DNA from: Heyndrickxia ginsengihumi
Lineage (GTDB): Bacteria > Bacillota > Bacilli > Bacillales > Bacillaceae_C
Direction of reading: 5' to 3'
Length of the DNA stretch: 64,000 nt
Assembly: GCF_011008565.1 (NCBI RefSeq)
Contig: NZ_JAAIWK010000001.1
Location: 186,001 to 250,000 of the forward strand
The translations under genes and the position numbers were made by a program. Within the stretch, counting starts at the first letter, position 1. Each line of letters starts with the position of its first letter. Of this stretch, positions 44,432 to 52,790 are shown one piece after another. Below the pieces are notes generated by a model, which worked only from the letters and a program-made list of their open reading frames with translations, did no database searches and had not been told where the DNA came from.

Positions 44432-46831
44432 TCACTCCTTAGTAAGTACTTCCTTATTTAATTTAAATTCTCCATCTGCTAATAATAGTTGTGGAATGCA
44501 TTCCCCGTTGTTTGAAATAAAGTGTAAATTTCTATCATAGAAATGATATTCCGTCGGATAAGGTGCATAACTAGTAATTAACAATCCTTCATTAGTTTCT
44601 TCTATCGAGCCATTTACAACAGAAACAATTCCAGATTCCTCAAAAAGGAATGTCTTCTTACCAAATCCATCTAAATAGGCTACTAGTTCTTCTCCCATAT
44701 CCCAATCCGCCGTTTCTTCTTCTTTCGTGAACAGCCGGGTAAAGATGCCCCCATCTCTATAAAAAGTCGACTGGCCAAATCTGTTCCGGGATAAGTCAGG
44801 TCGATTAATATGAGGACCGGCTATACTATAGGTAGAAGCTGCTTCCCCAGTCATTAGTTTCGTGTCAGTAGCCTTTGCATTTGTATCGTAGCAGTAAAGA
44901 ATTCCGATTGTTGCTCGATATGCAGATTTTAAATATCTAGTATCATGCAATTCTTCATAAACTTTCAGACATGCTGCAGCGGTCACTCCACCCCATAAAG
45001 AATGAATCATATAAGATAATGCCTCCCACCAGCGATCAGGGCTTTGGGCGCGGAAATCATTTGAAAAGCCAATATTCGCAAGTACTAATTCCCCATATTT
45101 TTTGGCTCCTTCAATATGATGCGTACTTGCTAAAGCCCCTGCCGCAGGACCAAATCCAGCATTATCAAAGAAATGCTCAGTTACCGCAGCTTTATAAGTT
45201 ATGCTATCATTCGCTACCTTCTGTGCGATCTTTGACCATAAAGAACTAATTTCATTATATTTATCTATTAATCTTCGTCTTTTAAGTTCAGCCATTAAGT
45301 CATCAATGTATAAGAAAAATACCCCTAACATCTCTGCTTCTTCTTTTCCTCTAAGCTTATGATGCAAATCGGGATTAACCCGTAAAGAGAACACATCGGC
45401 AGCCCAGGCTAAATAAGTGTCCGGATGATGGTACTGTAAAATGTTTTCCTCAAACTGTGAAAGAAGATAAAATACATGGGCAATGTATTCGAAATCCATG
45501 CAACGGTAAAAATCACCATATAAATAGCTTGGATTTGTGAAGTCACCATTTTTAAACCACTTTTGACGAATATAATTGACACAGCTTGCTTCAACCTTTT
45601 GAACTTCTTTAACATTCGTATGACCTAATAAATTATTTTTCAGCACTAAACTTAATTTCCCTAAAGATTCCCCCTGTTTGGAAATAGGAGAGTAGCTATA
45701 TGGGACATCGCTGTTTTGCCCATTGAACAATACATCGCTAATATAATGGGAGCGATTTTCGATTGTTTTTCTAATTGGTTCCATTACATTTAGGATAACG
45801 CTATCATATTTCTCGTTATTTATTTCAATTATGATCCTATGTTCTCCAGGTGTTGTGAATATAAGGTCCGCATAATAGCTATTTTCTTTATGATTCATTT
45901 TTCTAAATATATTTTCCCTTTTTCCCTTGCCGGATGCATCCAAATAATCGATATACGCATCTGTCAAATACTGATTTTTCGATAGCTTAAAAGCGAGTTT
46001 ATAATGTTGGTCAATGATGGCAAGTGGTTCGAAATCAAAAATTGGATGTCCGTAATTTTTTTGCCCAATATCATAAAAATCATTTTGATTTTCAAAAGAC
46101 TGAAACGCATATTCCCATTCTTTTTCACTTAAACCTGAAAGAGTGAATCCCTTTTTTTCATATAACCAATCGGCATTAACAAAATCCTTTGGATATCCCC
46201 CCGCTAAAATTAACTGATGAAACAACATTCCATCCAGTGAAGGGGAAACGCTTTCAAAGAATCGGTTTGTATACGCACAATAAGTTCCTACTGATAAAGT
46301 GTGCCCTTTCGTTTGGTACATTCCTAAATGAGGTGCCTCATTGCTTCTACGAACGCACGCCAACTTAGAATAGTGTTTTGAAATCGAAGGAAATATAGCA
46401 GCAGAATGATTTGTTTGTAAATTGAGATCATTGTTACGGTACATTAAATAAGAAAAAGAAGACCAGATCGCAAAATCTGTAATATTCAATTCTTTTGCTG
46501 TACGATTTTTCATTGTGATATTCCATACGAGACGATCCTCTGATTGCGATAGATCATACTTCATGATGACTTCAATTTGTTCAAACACATAAGTAACTGT
46601 AGCTTGTACATCCTCTTCTGTTATCGTCGGGATCATATCTGTACTCGTTAAAATTTTTCCATCCATTTTTAGATAGAAATTCCCAAACAATTTCTCCTTT
46701 TCGTCATATCCGCTGTCTTCAAGATAGGATGAATCCATCACCCAATTCATTTTGTGTATATCTTCTTTTAAAACTAAATTTGTCAAATTTCCACACGGCG
46801 ACACTTGCAATCTAAATTGTTTATTTTCCAT
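44432..46831 (-). CDS. Uncharacterised large protein, possible (alpha/alpha)6-barrel glycosidase
   Basis: A 799-residue protein without a signal peptide or transmembrane segment, hence cytosolic. The N-terminal 350 residues are strand-rich, like a beta-sandwich domain (FRLQVSPCGNLTNLVLKEDI, VVWNITMKNR-like repeats). Residues about 390-700 are helical with aromatic and acidic clusters (SYLYGDFYRCMDFEYIAHVF, HHIEGAKKYGELVLANIGFS, SPDRWWEALSYMIHSLWGGV), as in six-hairpin glycosidases. A short beta tail follows. I do not recognise a named family with certainty. The partner GPH transporter, the divergent AraC regulator, the ara genes and a cre-like site before it point to hydrolysis of an imported arabinoside. 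AAGGAAG lies before the ATG. Confidence 0.7.
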   Translation of the reverse strand: MENKQFRLQVSPCGNLTNLVLKEDIHKMNWVMDSSYLEDSGYDEKEKLFGNFYLKMDGKILTSTDMIPTITEEDVQATVTYVFEQIEVIMKYDLSQSEDRLVWNITMKNRTAKELNITDFAIWSSFSYLMYRNNDLNLQTNHSAAIFPSISKHYSKLACVRRSNEAPHLGMYQTKGHTLSVGTYCAYTNRFFESVSPSLDGMLFHQLILAGGYPKDFVNADWLYEKKGFTLSGLSEKEWEYAFQSFENQNDFYDIGQKNYGHPIFDFEPLAIIDQHYKLAFKLSKNQYLTDAYIDYLDASGKGKRENIFRKMNHKENSYYADLIFTTPGEHRIIIEINNEKYDSVILNVMEPIRKTIENRSHYISDVLFNGQNSDVPYSYSPISKQGESLGKLSLVLKNNLLGHTNVKEVQKVEASCVNYIRQKWFKNGDFTNPSYLYGDFYRCMDFEYIAHVFYLLSQFEENILQYHHPDTYLAWAADVFSLRVNPDLHHKLRGKEEAEMLGVFFLYIDDLMAELKRRRLIDKYNEISSLWSKIAQKVANDSITYKAAVTEHFFDNAGFGPAAGALASTHHIEGAKKYGELVLANIGFSNDFRAQSPDRWWEALSYMIHSLWGGVTAAACLKVYEELHDTRYLKSAYRATIGILYCYDTNAKATDTKLMTGEAASTYSIAGPHINRPDLSRNRFGQSTFYRDGGIFTRLFTKEEETADWDMGEELVAYLDGFGKKTFLFEESGIVSVVNGSIEETNEGLLITSYAPYPTEYHFYDRNLHFISNNGECIPQLLLADGEFKLNKEVLTKE

Positions 46832-46861
46832 AAAAAAGACTTCCTTTTTAACAATTTGATA

Positions 46862-46875
46862 AATGAAAACGGTTA
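46862..46875. promoter_or_regulatory. cre-like site before the glycosidase-transporter operon
   Basis: TGAAAACGGTTAAT matches the CcpA consensus except the last two positions. It is 30 bases before the putative glycosidase start. The rest of 46832-47142, the space shared with the divergent AraC gene, shows no clear operator. Confidence 0.5.
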
Positions 46876-47142
46876 ATTTAATGTCCCTAATTAGGTATAA
46901 TTAGAAGGAAAGAACGCTAACCTTAAGGTTTACTAAAGTGTAGCAGACAATAAAAAGAATAGGAATAAAGGAATCCAATCATTTTTTAAGATATTTCACA
47001 CGATTTAACATTTAGATGAAGAATAAAGGGAAGACTTGAGCCTCCCTTTATAGCGAGGAATGCTCTCCTAAAACTTGAGCGCTTGATAAGTTAAAGATTT
47101 GTGTTTGGAGTGAAATTTTAGAATGAATGATAGGTGATTCGT

Positions 47143-48021
47143 ATGGAAATTGTGTCAATTGCTGTCCCCCCTTTCCCAATTTTTATTGAAGGAAATATTG
47201 CAAAATTCAGGAAAGGTACGATGCATCCGAATAGAAGTGATTTGGAGTATTTCGATGTTATTTTTGTAAAAAAGGGAAAACTTTACTTAACAGAAGATGG
47301 TAGACATTTTACGGTAAATAAGAACGAGATGTTAGTATTACTTCCTATGAAGCACCATTTTGCGACACGGCCGACCGATGAAGAAACAGAATTTTATTGG
47401 CTGCATTTCTATACAAATAGTTACTATATAGAAGGAGATGAACCAAGAAAGTTAACATCAAACATTCCGATTCCATCTTTACACTTTCACAATCACACCT
47501 ATACCCTGCAGTTACAAAAGAAGTGTAAATTAGTAGATTATAAGGAGATTTATAAAAAAATCGATCAGCTTTTACTAGCTACAACGAATGAAAATGAAGA
47601 ATTGTCCTTTTGGGATATACAGACTAGTTTTTTCTCCCTCATTAATCTATTAGAGTATCAAGGGATGGCGAAGGACAACGGTTATATGATTTCCCAAAAT
47701 GTGGCCCAATTTATTAGAGAAAATTATCATACACCTATAACAAACATGATGTTGGTAAAACAGTTTAATATTCATGAAAATACTATTGCTAAGTATATGA
47801 AGAGATTTTATAAAGTAACGGCACTTGAATATTTAAATACGTATCGTCTAGAGCAAGCACGAATTTTACTGTTAAAAACAGATGATTCTGTCCAATCTAT
47901 CGCGGAGAAATGTGGCTTCAGTTTTGGATCCTATTTTTCAAGCGCCTTTAAAAAAGCTTACGGTATTTCTCCACTTCATTATCGCAAGAAACATATGAGG
48001 AGAACAAAGGGGGCTCATTAA
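47143..48021 (+). CDS. AraC-family transcriptional regulator
   Basis: A 292-residue regulator. The N-terminal cupin-like ligand domain (about 1-165; GTMHPNRSDLEYFDVIFVKK, VNKNEMLVLLP) fits sugar sensing, and the C-terminal tandem helix-turn-helix (about 190-285) has ENTIAKYMKRFYKVTALEYLNTYRLEQARILL and SIAEKCGFSFGSYFSSAFKKAYGISPLHYR, the family signature. ATG 47143 is chosen for AGGTG six bases upstream; an in-frame GTG at 47134 lacks one. It is divergent from the putative glycosidase and GPH transporter genes and probably activates them in response to the imported sugar. Confidence 0.9.
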   Translation: MEIVSIAVPPFPIFIEGNIAKFRKGTMHPNRSDLEYFDVIFVKKGKLYLTEDGRHFTVNKNEMLVLLPMKHHFATRPTDEETEFYWLHFYTNSYYIEGDEPRKLTSNIPIPSLHFHNHTYTLQLQKKCKLVDYKEIYKKIDQLLLATTNENEELSFWDIQTSFFSLINLLEYQGMAKDNGYMISQNVAQFIRENYHTPITNMMLVKQFNIHENTIAKYMKRFYKVTALEYLNTYRLEQARILLLKTDDSVQSIAEKCGFSFGSYFSSAFKKAYGISPLHYRKKHMRRTKGAH

Positions 48022-48205
48022 GACAGTTTTCCGTTACGCATCTAAATGGAGGCTTTATTTCCGCGGCAATCTCAAGAAAGCTATGGCAAGTAGCCACAGC
48101 TTTCTTTACTTTCTCCAGATTTTCCACCATCCAAGGCCTTTTTCTAACTATGAAGCTGGAGACAAATGCAGCATAAATTGGCATACAAAGCTTGTGCAAA
48201 CTAGA
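48022..48205 (+). repeat. Long member of the CCGTTACG...TAAATGAGG dispersed repeat
   Basis: The segment starts with CCGTTACGCATCTAAATGGAGG and continues with a GC-richer body and GGCATACAAAGCTTGTG. Both the end and the body have counterparts, in the opposite orientation, at 57125-57407. An 83-codon minus ORF across it (47948-48199) is a by-product. Confidence 0.5.
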
Positions 48206-48250
48206 GCATTCACGTTAAATTAACAGTTAGTAATTAGAAATTTATCCCAA

Positions 48251-48277
48251 TAAAAAAAGACAAGTTCCAACCTGTCT
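48251..48277 (-). terminator. Terminator of the ManO gene
   Basis: AGACAAGTT pairs with AACCTGTCT (one G-T) with a tight loop, then seven T on the minus strand. Confidence 0.75.
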
Positions 48278-48288
48278 CGTATGCAAAA

Positions 48289-48663
48289 CTATTCCTTTTT
48301 ATATTTCCTCTTGAAACTGCGTTTAATAACATCAAAAAACCCTAATGATTGGACCATATGACTCGGATCAACATATTCACGAATCGCTCGCAAAACTTTT
48401 TTTGGATCTTTAGAAGAAAATGTATACGTCCCATTTCGTTTAGTTCGAATAGCATAACGTGGAATCCATTTCCCTTTGAACATGACTGAAGCGATCACGT
48501 AATCAACTTCTTCCCAAGGAATTTGGATATACTTACGTGCATCCCGATTATTGTAGAATTCAAATCCTTTGTCTCCGATCATGATTTTACCATAATCTGT
48601 AAGACCCATATGTGAAGTTGCATCAATAACTAAATCGACTTTTGTATTGATTGATTGAACCAT
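48289..48663 (-). CDS. manO: DUF956 protein, ManO of mannose PTS operons
   Basis: A 124-residue protein of the DUF956/ManO family, which occurs almost only at the end of mannose-class PTS operons. The conserved core includes ATSHMGLTDYGKIMIGDKGFEFYN, IPWEEVDYVIASVMFKGKWIPRYAIRT and a PH-like strand order. It probably modulates the transporter or its expression; its mechanism is not established. GGAG precedes the ATG. A terminator lies between IID and this gene, so it is likely expressed by read-through or from a weak promoter of its own. Confidence 0.88.
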   Translation of the reverse strand: MVQSINTKVDLVIDATSHMGLTDYGKIMIGDKGFEFYNNRDARKYIQIPWEEVDYVIASVMFKGKWIPRYAIRTKRNGTYTFSSKDPKKVLRAIREYVDPSHMVQSLGFFDVIKRSFKRKYKKE

Positions 48664-48814
48664 TTAAACTACTCCATTTCTTTTAATAATAATATTATAC
48701 GGCGTTTTATCACGCTAAGCAAAAAGTTCGAGCATGATCTTTAACATTATCCTAAACCGATTAAGTGTCTGAAATACTAGCTAATAATAGGCGCTAGATA
48801 AATAATTTAATCTT

Positions 48815-48842
48815 TGAAAAAACCTAGGCTATAAAGCCTAGG
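48815..48842 (-). terminator. Terminator after the PTS IID gene
   Basis: CCTAGGCT pairs with AGCCTAGG around a 4-base loop, followed on the minus strand by six T. It separates IID from manO. Confidence 0.8.
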
Positions 48843-48857
48843 CAAGAGTCTTATTCA

Positions 48858-49769
48858 TTACATTAAGTGTATTAAGTGGAAGACGATACCAACCACGAAC
48901 AATCCAAGGATCATAATGATTGGAGAAACTTTCTTTTTAAGCAACCACATACAAAGAAGTGTTAACAACAATCCAGCTAAACCAGGGATTAAGCTATCCA
49001 AGTTGTTTTGTAAAGTAGTTACTTTCGTTGGTTCTAATGAAAGACCCGCAGCTTGTTGTTCCAACGCAGTTTTAATGCCTTGCGCTCCTGAAGGTAATTT
49101 ATCCCAGTCAATATAAGCACCTTTGTCAAGTTTAACTGAAGATACAGTTGGCGTGAATTTTACAGATACCCACCGGTTAACTAATGAACCAAGGATGAAC
49201 ATCCCCAGTATTGAGGCACCTTTCGTAATATCTTGAAGTAATCCGCCAGATAAGTCATCAGTAATTTTAGAACCAGCTTTGTAACCAAATTCTTGCGTAT
49301 ACCACATGAATCCCATACGAATGATATTCCATAAAACGAAGTAAATAATTGGTCCGAGTATGTTACCAGTCATAGCAAGTGAAGCCGCTAATGCACCAAG
49401 GATTGGTTTAACCGTGAACCAGAAAACTGGATCCCCAATACCTGCTAAAGGCCCCATCATACCGACTTTAACCCCTTGAATTGCTACATCATCAACTGGT
49501 GCACCATTAGCACGTTCTTCTTCAAGTGCTAAAGTAACACCAATAATAGGTGAAGCTACATATGGGTGAGTGTTAAAGAACTCTAAATGCCGCTTTAGTG
49601 CAGCTGCACGATCTTCTTTTGTTTTGTACAATCTTTTGATTGCCGGAATCATTGAAAATGCCCAACCACCGTTTTGCATACGTTCATAGTTCCAAGAACC
49701 TTGAATAAAAGTTGAACGCCACCAAACAGAAATACGATCTTTTCTAGATAATTTCAATTCTTGTGCCAT
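48858..49769 (-). CDS. manZ: PTS mannose-class transporter subunit IID
   Basis: A 303-residue membrane-associated subunit that forms the sugar channel with IIC. The N-terminal half is amphipathic and soluble-like (WWRSTFIQGSWNYERMQNGGWAFSMIPAIKRLY is the family start; EFFNTHPYVASPIIGVTLALEEERANG follows). GVKVGMMGPLAGIGDPVFWFT is the IID signature, and one or two helices close the protein. It follows the IIC gene by 18 bases. The long insertion around residues 210-255 is as in ManZ-like proteins of the glucose/mannose group. Mannose or glucose is the likely substrate. Confidence 0.94.
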   Translation of the reverse strand: MAQELKLSRKDRISVWWRSTFIQGSWNYERMQNGGWAFSMIPAIKRLYKTKEDRAAALKRHLEFFNTHPYVASPIIGVTLALEEERANGAPVDDVAIQGVKVGMMGPLAGIGDPVFWFTVKPILGALAASLAMTGNILGPIIYFVLWNIIRMGFMWYTQEFGYKAGSKITDDLSGGLLQDITKGASILGMFILGSLVNRWVSVKFTPTVSSVKLDKGAYIDWDKLPSGAQGIKTALEQQAAGLSLEPTKVTTLQNNLDSLIPGLAGLLLTLLCMWLLKKKVSPIIMILGLFVVGIVFHLIHLM

Positions 49770-49787
49770 TTTCTGTCCGCCTCCTTC

Positions 49788-50594
49788 TTAGTAATTATCA
49801 ATAATATCGCCTAGTGGATCACCGGTATTTCCGCCTCCACCGTTACCTGAACCGCCTTGTTTAGAAAGCGCTAAATAGATAAGTGCAAGAGCCACACCGA
49901 TAGCACCTAGACCGATAAGTGTAATTTGTGAAACAGTCGCTAATACGAAACCAATTGCGAAGAATGGCCATACTTCTCTTGTAGCCATCATGTTTATAAC
50001 CATTGCATAACCAACAGCTACAACCATTCCCCCACCGATTGCCAATCCATCTGTTAACCAACCTGGCATAGACTCAAGCAAACCTCTAACCGGACCTGCA
50101 CCAATTGCTAAAATTAATGCAGCTGGGATTGCAATACGTAAACCTTGCATACAGATAGCAACGATGTGCCATAGTTCAACTTTTCTAATGTTTCCTTCTC
50201 TAGCTGCGGCATCCATAAAGTGTACGAATGCTGTTGCAATTGTACGGCAGATGATTGTTAATAATAAACCTGCAACTGCAAGCGGAACAGCAATCGCAAT
50301 TGCCGAAGATACACCAGCTTTACCTGCCCCACTTAAAACTAAAATAATAGCGGATGCAACTGATGCTAAAGCAGCATCCGGTGCTACGGCAGCACCGATG
50401 TTTGCCCAACCTAAAGCGATCATTTGAAGCGTACCGCCTAAGATAAGACATGGTACTAAATTTCCTGTAACTAAGCCGATTAACGTACAAGCAATGATTG
50501 GTTGGTGGAAGTGGAATTCATCCAAAATTCCTTCCATACCAGCTAAAAATGCTACGATAAAGACTAATATCATTTGAATAATATTCAAGTCCAT
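49788..50594 (-). CDS. manY: PTS mannose-class transporter subunit IIC
   Basis: A 268-residue integral membrane subunit with about seven to eight helices. MILVFIVAFLAGMEGILDEFHFHQPIIACTLIGLVTGNL at the N-terminus and ALGWANIGAAVAPDAALASVASAI are family signatures. The C-terminal tail is unusually Gly-rich (KQGGSGNGGGGNTGD). It lies between IIAB and IID in the operon. It recognises and moves the sugar with IID; mannose, glucose or fructose are the possibilities in this class. Confidence 0.94.
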   Translation of the reverse strand: MDLNIIQMILVFIVAFLAGMEGILDEFHFHQPIIACTLIGLVTGNLVPCLILGGTLQMIALGWANIGAAVAPDAALASVASAIILVLSGAGKAGVSSAIAIAVPLAVAGLLLTIICRTIATAFVHFMDAAAREGNIRKVELWHIVAICMQGLRIAIPAALILAIGAGPVRGLLESMPGWLTDGLAIGGGMVVAVGYAMVINMMATREVWPFFAIGFVLATVSQITLIGLGAIGVALALIYLALSKQGGSGNGGGGNTGDPLGDIIDNY

Positions 50595-50630
50595 GATTAT
50601 TAATCCTCCCTTTCTTCTTAATAATTAAGG

Positions 50631-51602
50631 TTATTTTTGTTTGTTTAACTCCTCTTGAGCCTTCTTGATAATTTCGTCCATGTCGCCTTTTGAATCGTTT
50701 GGAACTTTACGTACATCAAAGTTCAAACCAAGTTTCTTTAACTTTGCGAAAGTATCAATATCATTTTGGTCAAAAGCCAACACCTTATTTGGTTGAACTT
50801 TACCAGGTGAGTGGGCCATAGAACCAACGTTGATTGTCTTCAATGGAACGCCACCTTCAACCGCTCTAAGCGCATCTTGCGGATTTTCGAAAAGAAGCAA
50901 CGCGCGCTGGCCGCCGAAGTGTTTATCATCTTTTGCAAGTTCGATCATTTTATTGACCGGAACAACGTGTGCCTTTACACCTGGAGGAGCAGCTTGTTGG
51001 ATCAATTTCTTACGAAGCTCATCCTTAGCTACTGCATCAGATACAACAATAATACGTGTAGGCTGTGTAGTTTTTGTCCAAGCAGTCGCTACTTGCCCGT
51101 GAAGTAATCGTGAGTCAATACGTGCTAACACATATTCAAATTTACCAGGGACGCCTGCATTTGATGGCTGAGCAGCAACCGCAGCAGATGTTTTTGCTGG
51201 TTCTAATTCTTCAGGTCTTACTTTAACCCCTTCTTTAGCTGGGCCCAAAATTTGAGCAGCAATTTCATGGGCTGTATTCATTGAGAAACGTGATGCAAAA
51301 GCTTCAATCAGCATTGGTAAGTTCATACCAGCTACAATTGCCCATTTATCTTTGTGTTCTTCAAACAAGCTATTGGCCTGATTGAAAGGGGTTCCACCCC
51401 AAAGATCAACTAAGAATAAGACTTCGTCTTGGTTATCGAAAGAGGCAATTGCTTCTTTCATTTTTGCCTTTACATCATCAGGTCCTTCACTTGGCATCAA
51501 TGTAACGGCTTTCACATTTTCTTGTTCTCCAAAGATCATCGTTCCAGATTGCAAGATACCTTTGGCAAATTCACCGTGACTAGCAATGATAATTCCTACC
51601 AT
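50631..51602 (-). CDS. manX: PTS mannose-class subunit IIAB
   Basis: A 323-residue cytosolic phosphotransfer protein. IIA (1-125) has its phosphohistidine in GIIIASHGEFAKG (His9) and the acidic LVDLWGGTPFNQA. An Ala/Pro-rich linker (about 128-155) leads to IIB, whose phosphohistidine is His168 in RIDSRLLHGQVATAW. HPr passes phosphate to IIA, then IIB, then the sugar. ATG 51602 is used because GGAGGTAAAG lies before it; the frame begins six codons earlier with that site inside. It is the second gene of the operon, after a separate IIB. Confidence 0.94.
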   Translation of the reverse strand: MVGIIIASHGEFAKGILQSGTMIFGEQENVKAVTLMPSEGPDDVKAKMKEAIASFDNQDEVLFLVDLWGGTPFNQANSLFEEHKDKWAIVAGMNLPMLIEAFASRFSMNTAHEIAAQILGPAKEGVKVRPEELEPAKTSAAVAAQPSNAGVPGKFEYVLARIDSRLLHGQVATAWTKTTQPTRIIVVSDAVAKDELRKKLIQQAAPPGVKAHVVPVNKMIELAKDDKHFGGQRALLLFENPQDALRAVEGGVPLKTINVGSMAHSPGKVQPNKVLAFDQNDIDTFAKLKKLGLNFDVRKVPNDSKGDMDEIIKKAQEELNKQK

Positions 51603-51674
51603 CTCTTTACCTCCTATCATTATTGTTACAGCTTAAAATAATATAAATAAGTTCTAAAAAACCTGTAACCAAAC

Positions 51675-52172
51675 TTAAAGCATCTTTTCTTTTTTGATCA
51701 GTTGTATTAGATCAGTCTTTCGATCTGTAGGCACTTGGCGGATTTCCAACTCGATTCCTAAATCGGCTAACTTCACAAAGGATTGAACGTCCTCATTGTT
51801 CATAGAAATAAAATTAGTGACCATCTTTTTTCCTTCACAAAAGCGCATGCCGCCGATGTTGACCGCTTTCAAATCAACACCCGCTTCAACCACTTCTAGT
51901 ACATCTTTTGGTGAAGCAAACAATAGCATAATCTTCATTCCATCAAACAGTTGATTTCGATAGACTTCAAGCAGTTGTTGCTTAGTAATTACGTGTGATT
52001 TGATGCTTGGTGGTGTAGCTTGTTTTAATAAAAACTTTCGCAACTCATCATGGGCGACTTCATCACTGACTACTAAAATTCGTTCGATTCCTGTTGTTTT
52101 TGACCAAGCGGTAGCAACTTGACCATGAATCAATCGATCATCAATGCGAGTAAGTCGTATATCCATCCCCAA
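51675..52172 (-). CDS. Stand-alone PTS mannose-class subunit IIB (first operon gene)
   Basis: A 165-residue IIB domain with phosphohistidine His16 in RIDDRLIHGQVATAW. It is a paralogue of the IIB half of the next gene and keeps the whole fold (ILVVSDEVAHDELRKFLLKQ, DGMKIMLLFASPKDVLEVVE, VNIGGMRFCEGKK). Having a second IIB in an operon that already encodes IIAB is redundant. It could serve as a phosphate relay or a sensor for the sigma-54 activator, as free IIB does for LevR; this is inference. TTG 52172 is well spaced from GGAGG, and ATG 52166 is an alternative. It is 80 bases after a sigma-54 promoter. Confidence 0.9.
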   Translation of the reverse strand: MGMDIRLTRIDDRLIHGQVATAWSKTTGIERILVVSDEVAHDELRKFLLKQATPPSIKSHVITKQQLLEVYRNQLFDGMKIMLLFASPKDVLEVVEAGVDLKAVNIGGMRFCEGKKMVTNFISMNNEDVQSFVKLADLGIELEIRQVPTDRKTDLIQLIKKEKML

Positions 52173-52263
52173 CCGACCACCTCCTACTAAACAAGACTTA
52201 GATGCTAAAAGACTTGTGATACATTTGACACAGTAAGACTTTTTTTGTAGTCACTTATACTTA

Positions 52264-52279
52264 TGCAAATATCGTGCCA
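52264..52279 (-). promoter_or_regulatory. Sigma-54 (SigL) promoter of the PTS operon
   Basis: The minus strand reads TGGCAC-GATAT-TTGCA, a perfect -24/-12 match with the required spacing. This is the known promoter class of mannose/levan PTS operons in Firmicutes. An activator with a LevR-type sigma-54 interaction domain would be required; none is encoded in the window. Confidence 0.88.
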
Positions 52280-52292
52280 AAACAAACTGTAT

Positions 52293-52306
52293 TGAAAGCG
52301 CTGATT
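52293..52306. promoter_or_regulatory. cre-like site near the sigma-54 promoter
   Basis: TGAAAGCGCTGATT matches the CcpA consensus except the last two bases. It lies between the promoter and the upstream activating boxes. Confidence 0.4.
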
Positions 52307-52322
52307 TTATTAGTTTTTCAAC

Positions 52323-52377
52323 GATACACAAAAAAGATACACAAAAAAATACAGTATCATGTATCATTTTGTGTATC
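52323..52377. promoter_or_regulatory. Enhancer array of GATACACAAA boxes
   Basis: Two direct GATACACAAA boxes (52323-52332, 52336-52345) face an inverted copy TTTGTGTATC (52368-52377), with two shorter GTATC boxes between (52054-like spacing at 52054 is not implied; they lie at 52353-52358 and 52359-52365). The array is 70-125 bases upstream of the predicted start, the usual place for a sigma-54 activator site. Confidence 0.65.
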
Positions 52378-52540
52378 ATTGAAAAATGATTTCTTTATAA
52401 CTTTAGTAATTGATGAAATCTGTTCTTTCTAGGCCTTTTTACACGACTAATATACTTTCCAAAATTTAGCCGATACTTTAAAAAAGATTGTGTATCTAGC
52501 CTTCATAATAATGAGCACCCTGAATATCAAAATTCCCTAT

Positions 52541-52597
52541 AAAAAACCTCATTTACTTATGATACGGTTCGACGCGATTAATTAAATGAGGCTTTCC
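52541..52597. repeat. Short palindromic copy of the dispersed repeat
   Basis: AAAACCTCATTTACTTATG continues to GATACGGTTCGACGCGATTA and ATTAAATGAGG. The outer CCTCATTTA and TAAATGAGG are inverted. The same unit occurs at 59882-59937 and the end of 57407. Otherwise 52380-52735 is featureless. Confidence 0.6.
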
Positions 52598-52738
52598 AGG
52601 TTTGTATATATTACTCTATTGTTTTTTTACCGCCTCAATTTTTTAAATAACAAATATATAGGCATCAATAAAACAGCTACTCTACTAGTCTCTTTTAAGA
52701 ATTTATAAACTTAAAATAACTACTTCTAAAGGCATGGT

Positions 52739-52769
52739 AGCCTCTATTTGTGAGTCACAAATAGAGGCT
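52739..52769. terminator. Perfect hairpin after the ABC exporter pair
   Basis: AGCCTCTATTTGTGA pairs with TCACAAATAGAGGCT around one base. There is no T run on the minus strand, so it may be a 3' stabiliser as much as a terminator of the genes ending at 52791. Confidence 0.6.
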
Positions 52770-52790
52770 GCCAATCATCCAATTGAAACT

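Noticed and set aside
47948-48199. 83-codon minus-strand ORF after the AraC regulator
   Set aside because: It overlaps the end of the AraC gene and runs through the dispersed repeat; no start signal.
52323-52377. GATACACAAA boxes as a CRISPR-like or origin iteron array
   Set aside because: There are only three full boxes, one inverted, with uneven spacing, and they sit upstream of a perfect sigma-54 promoter, so an activator site explains them better.
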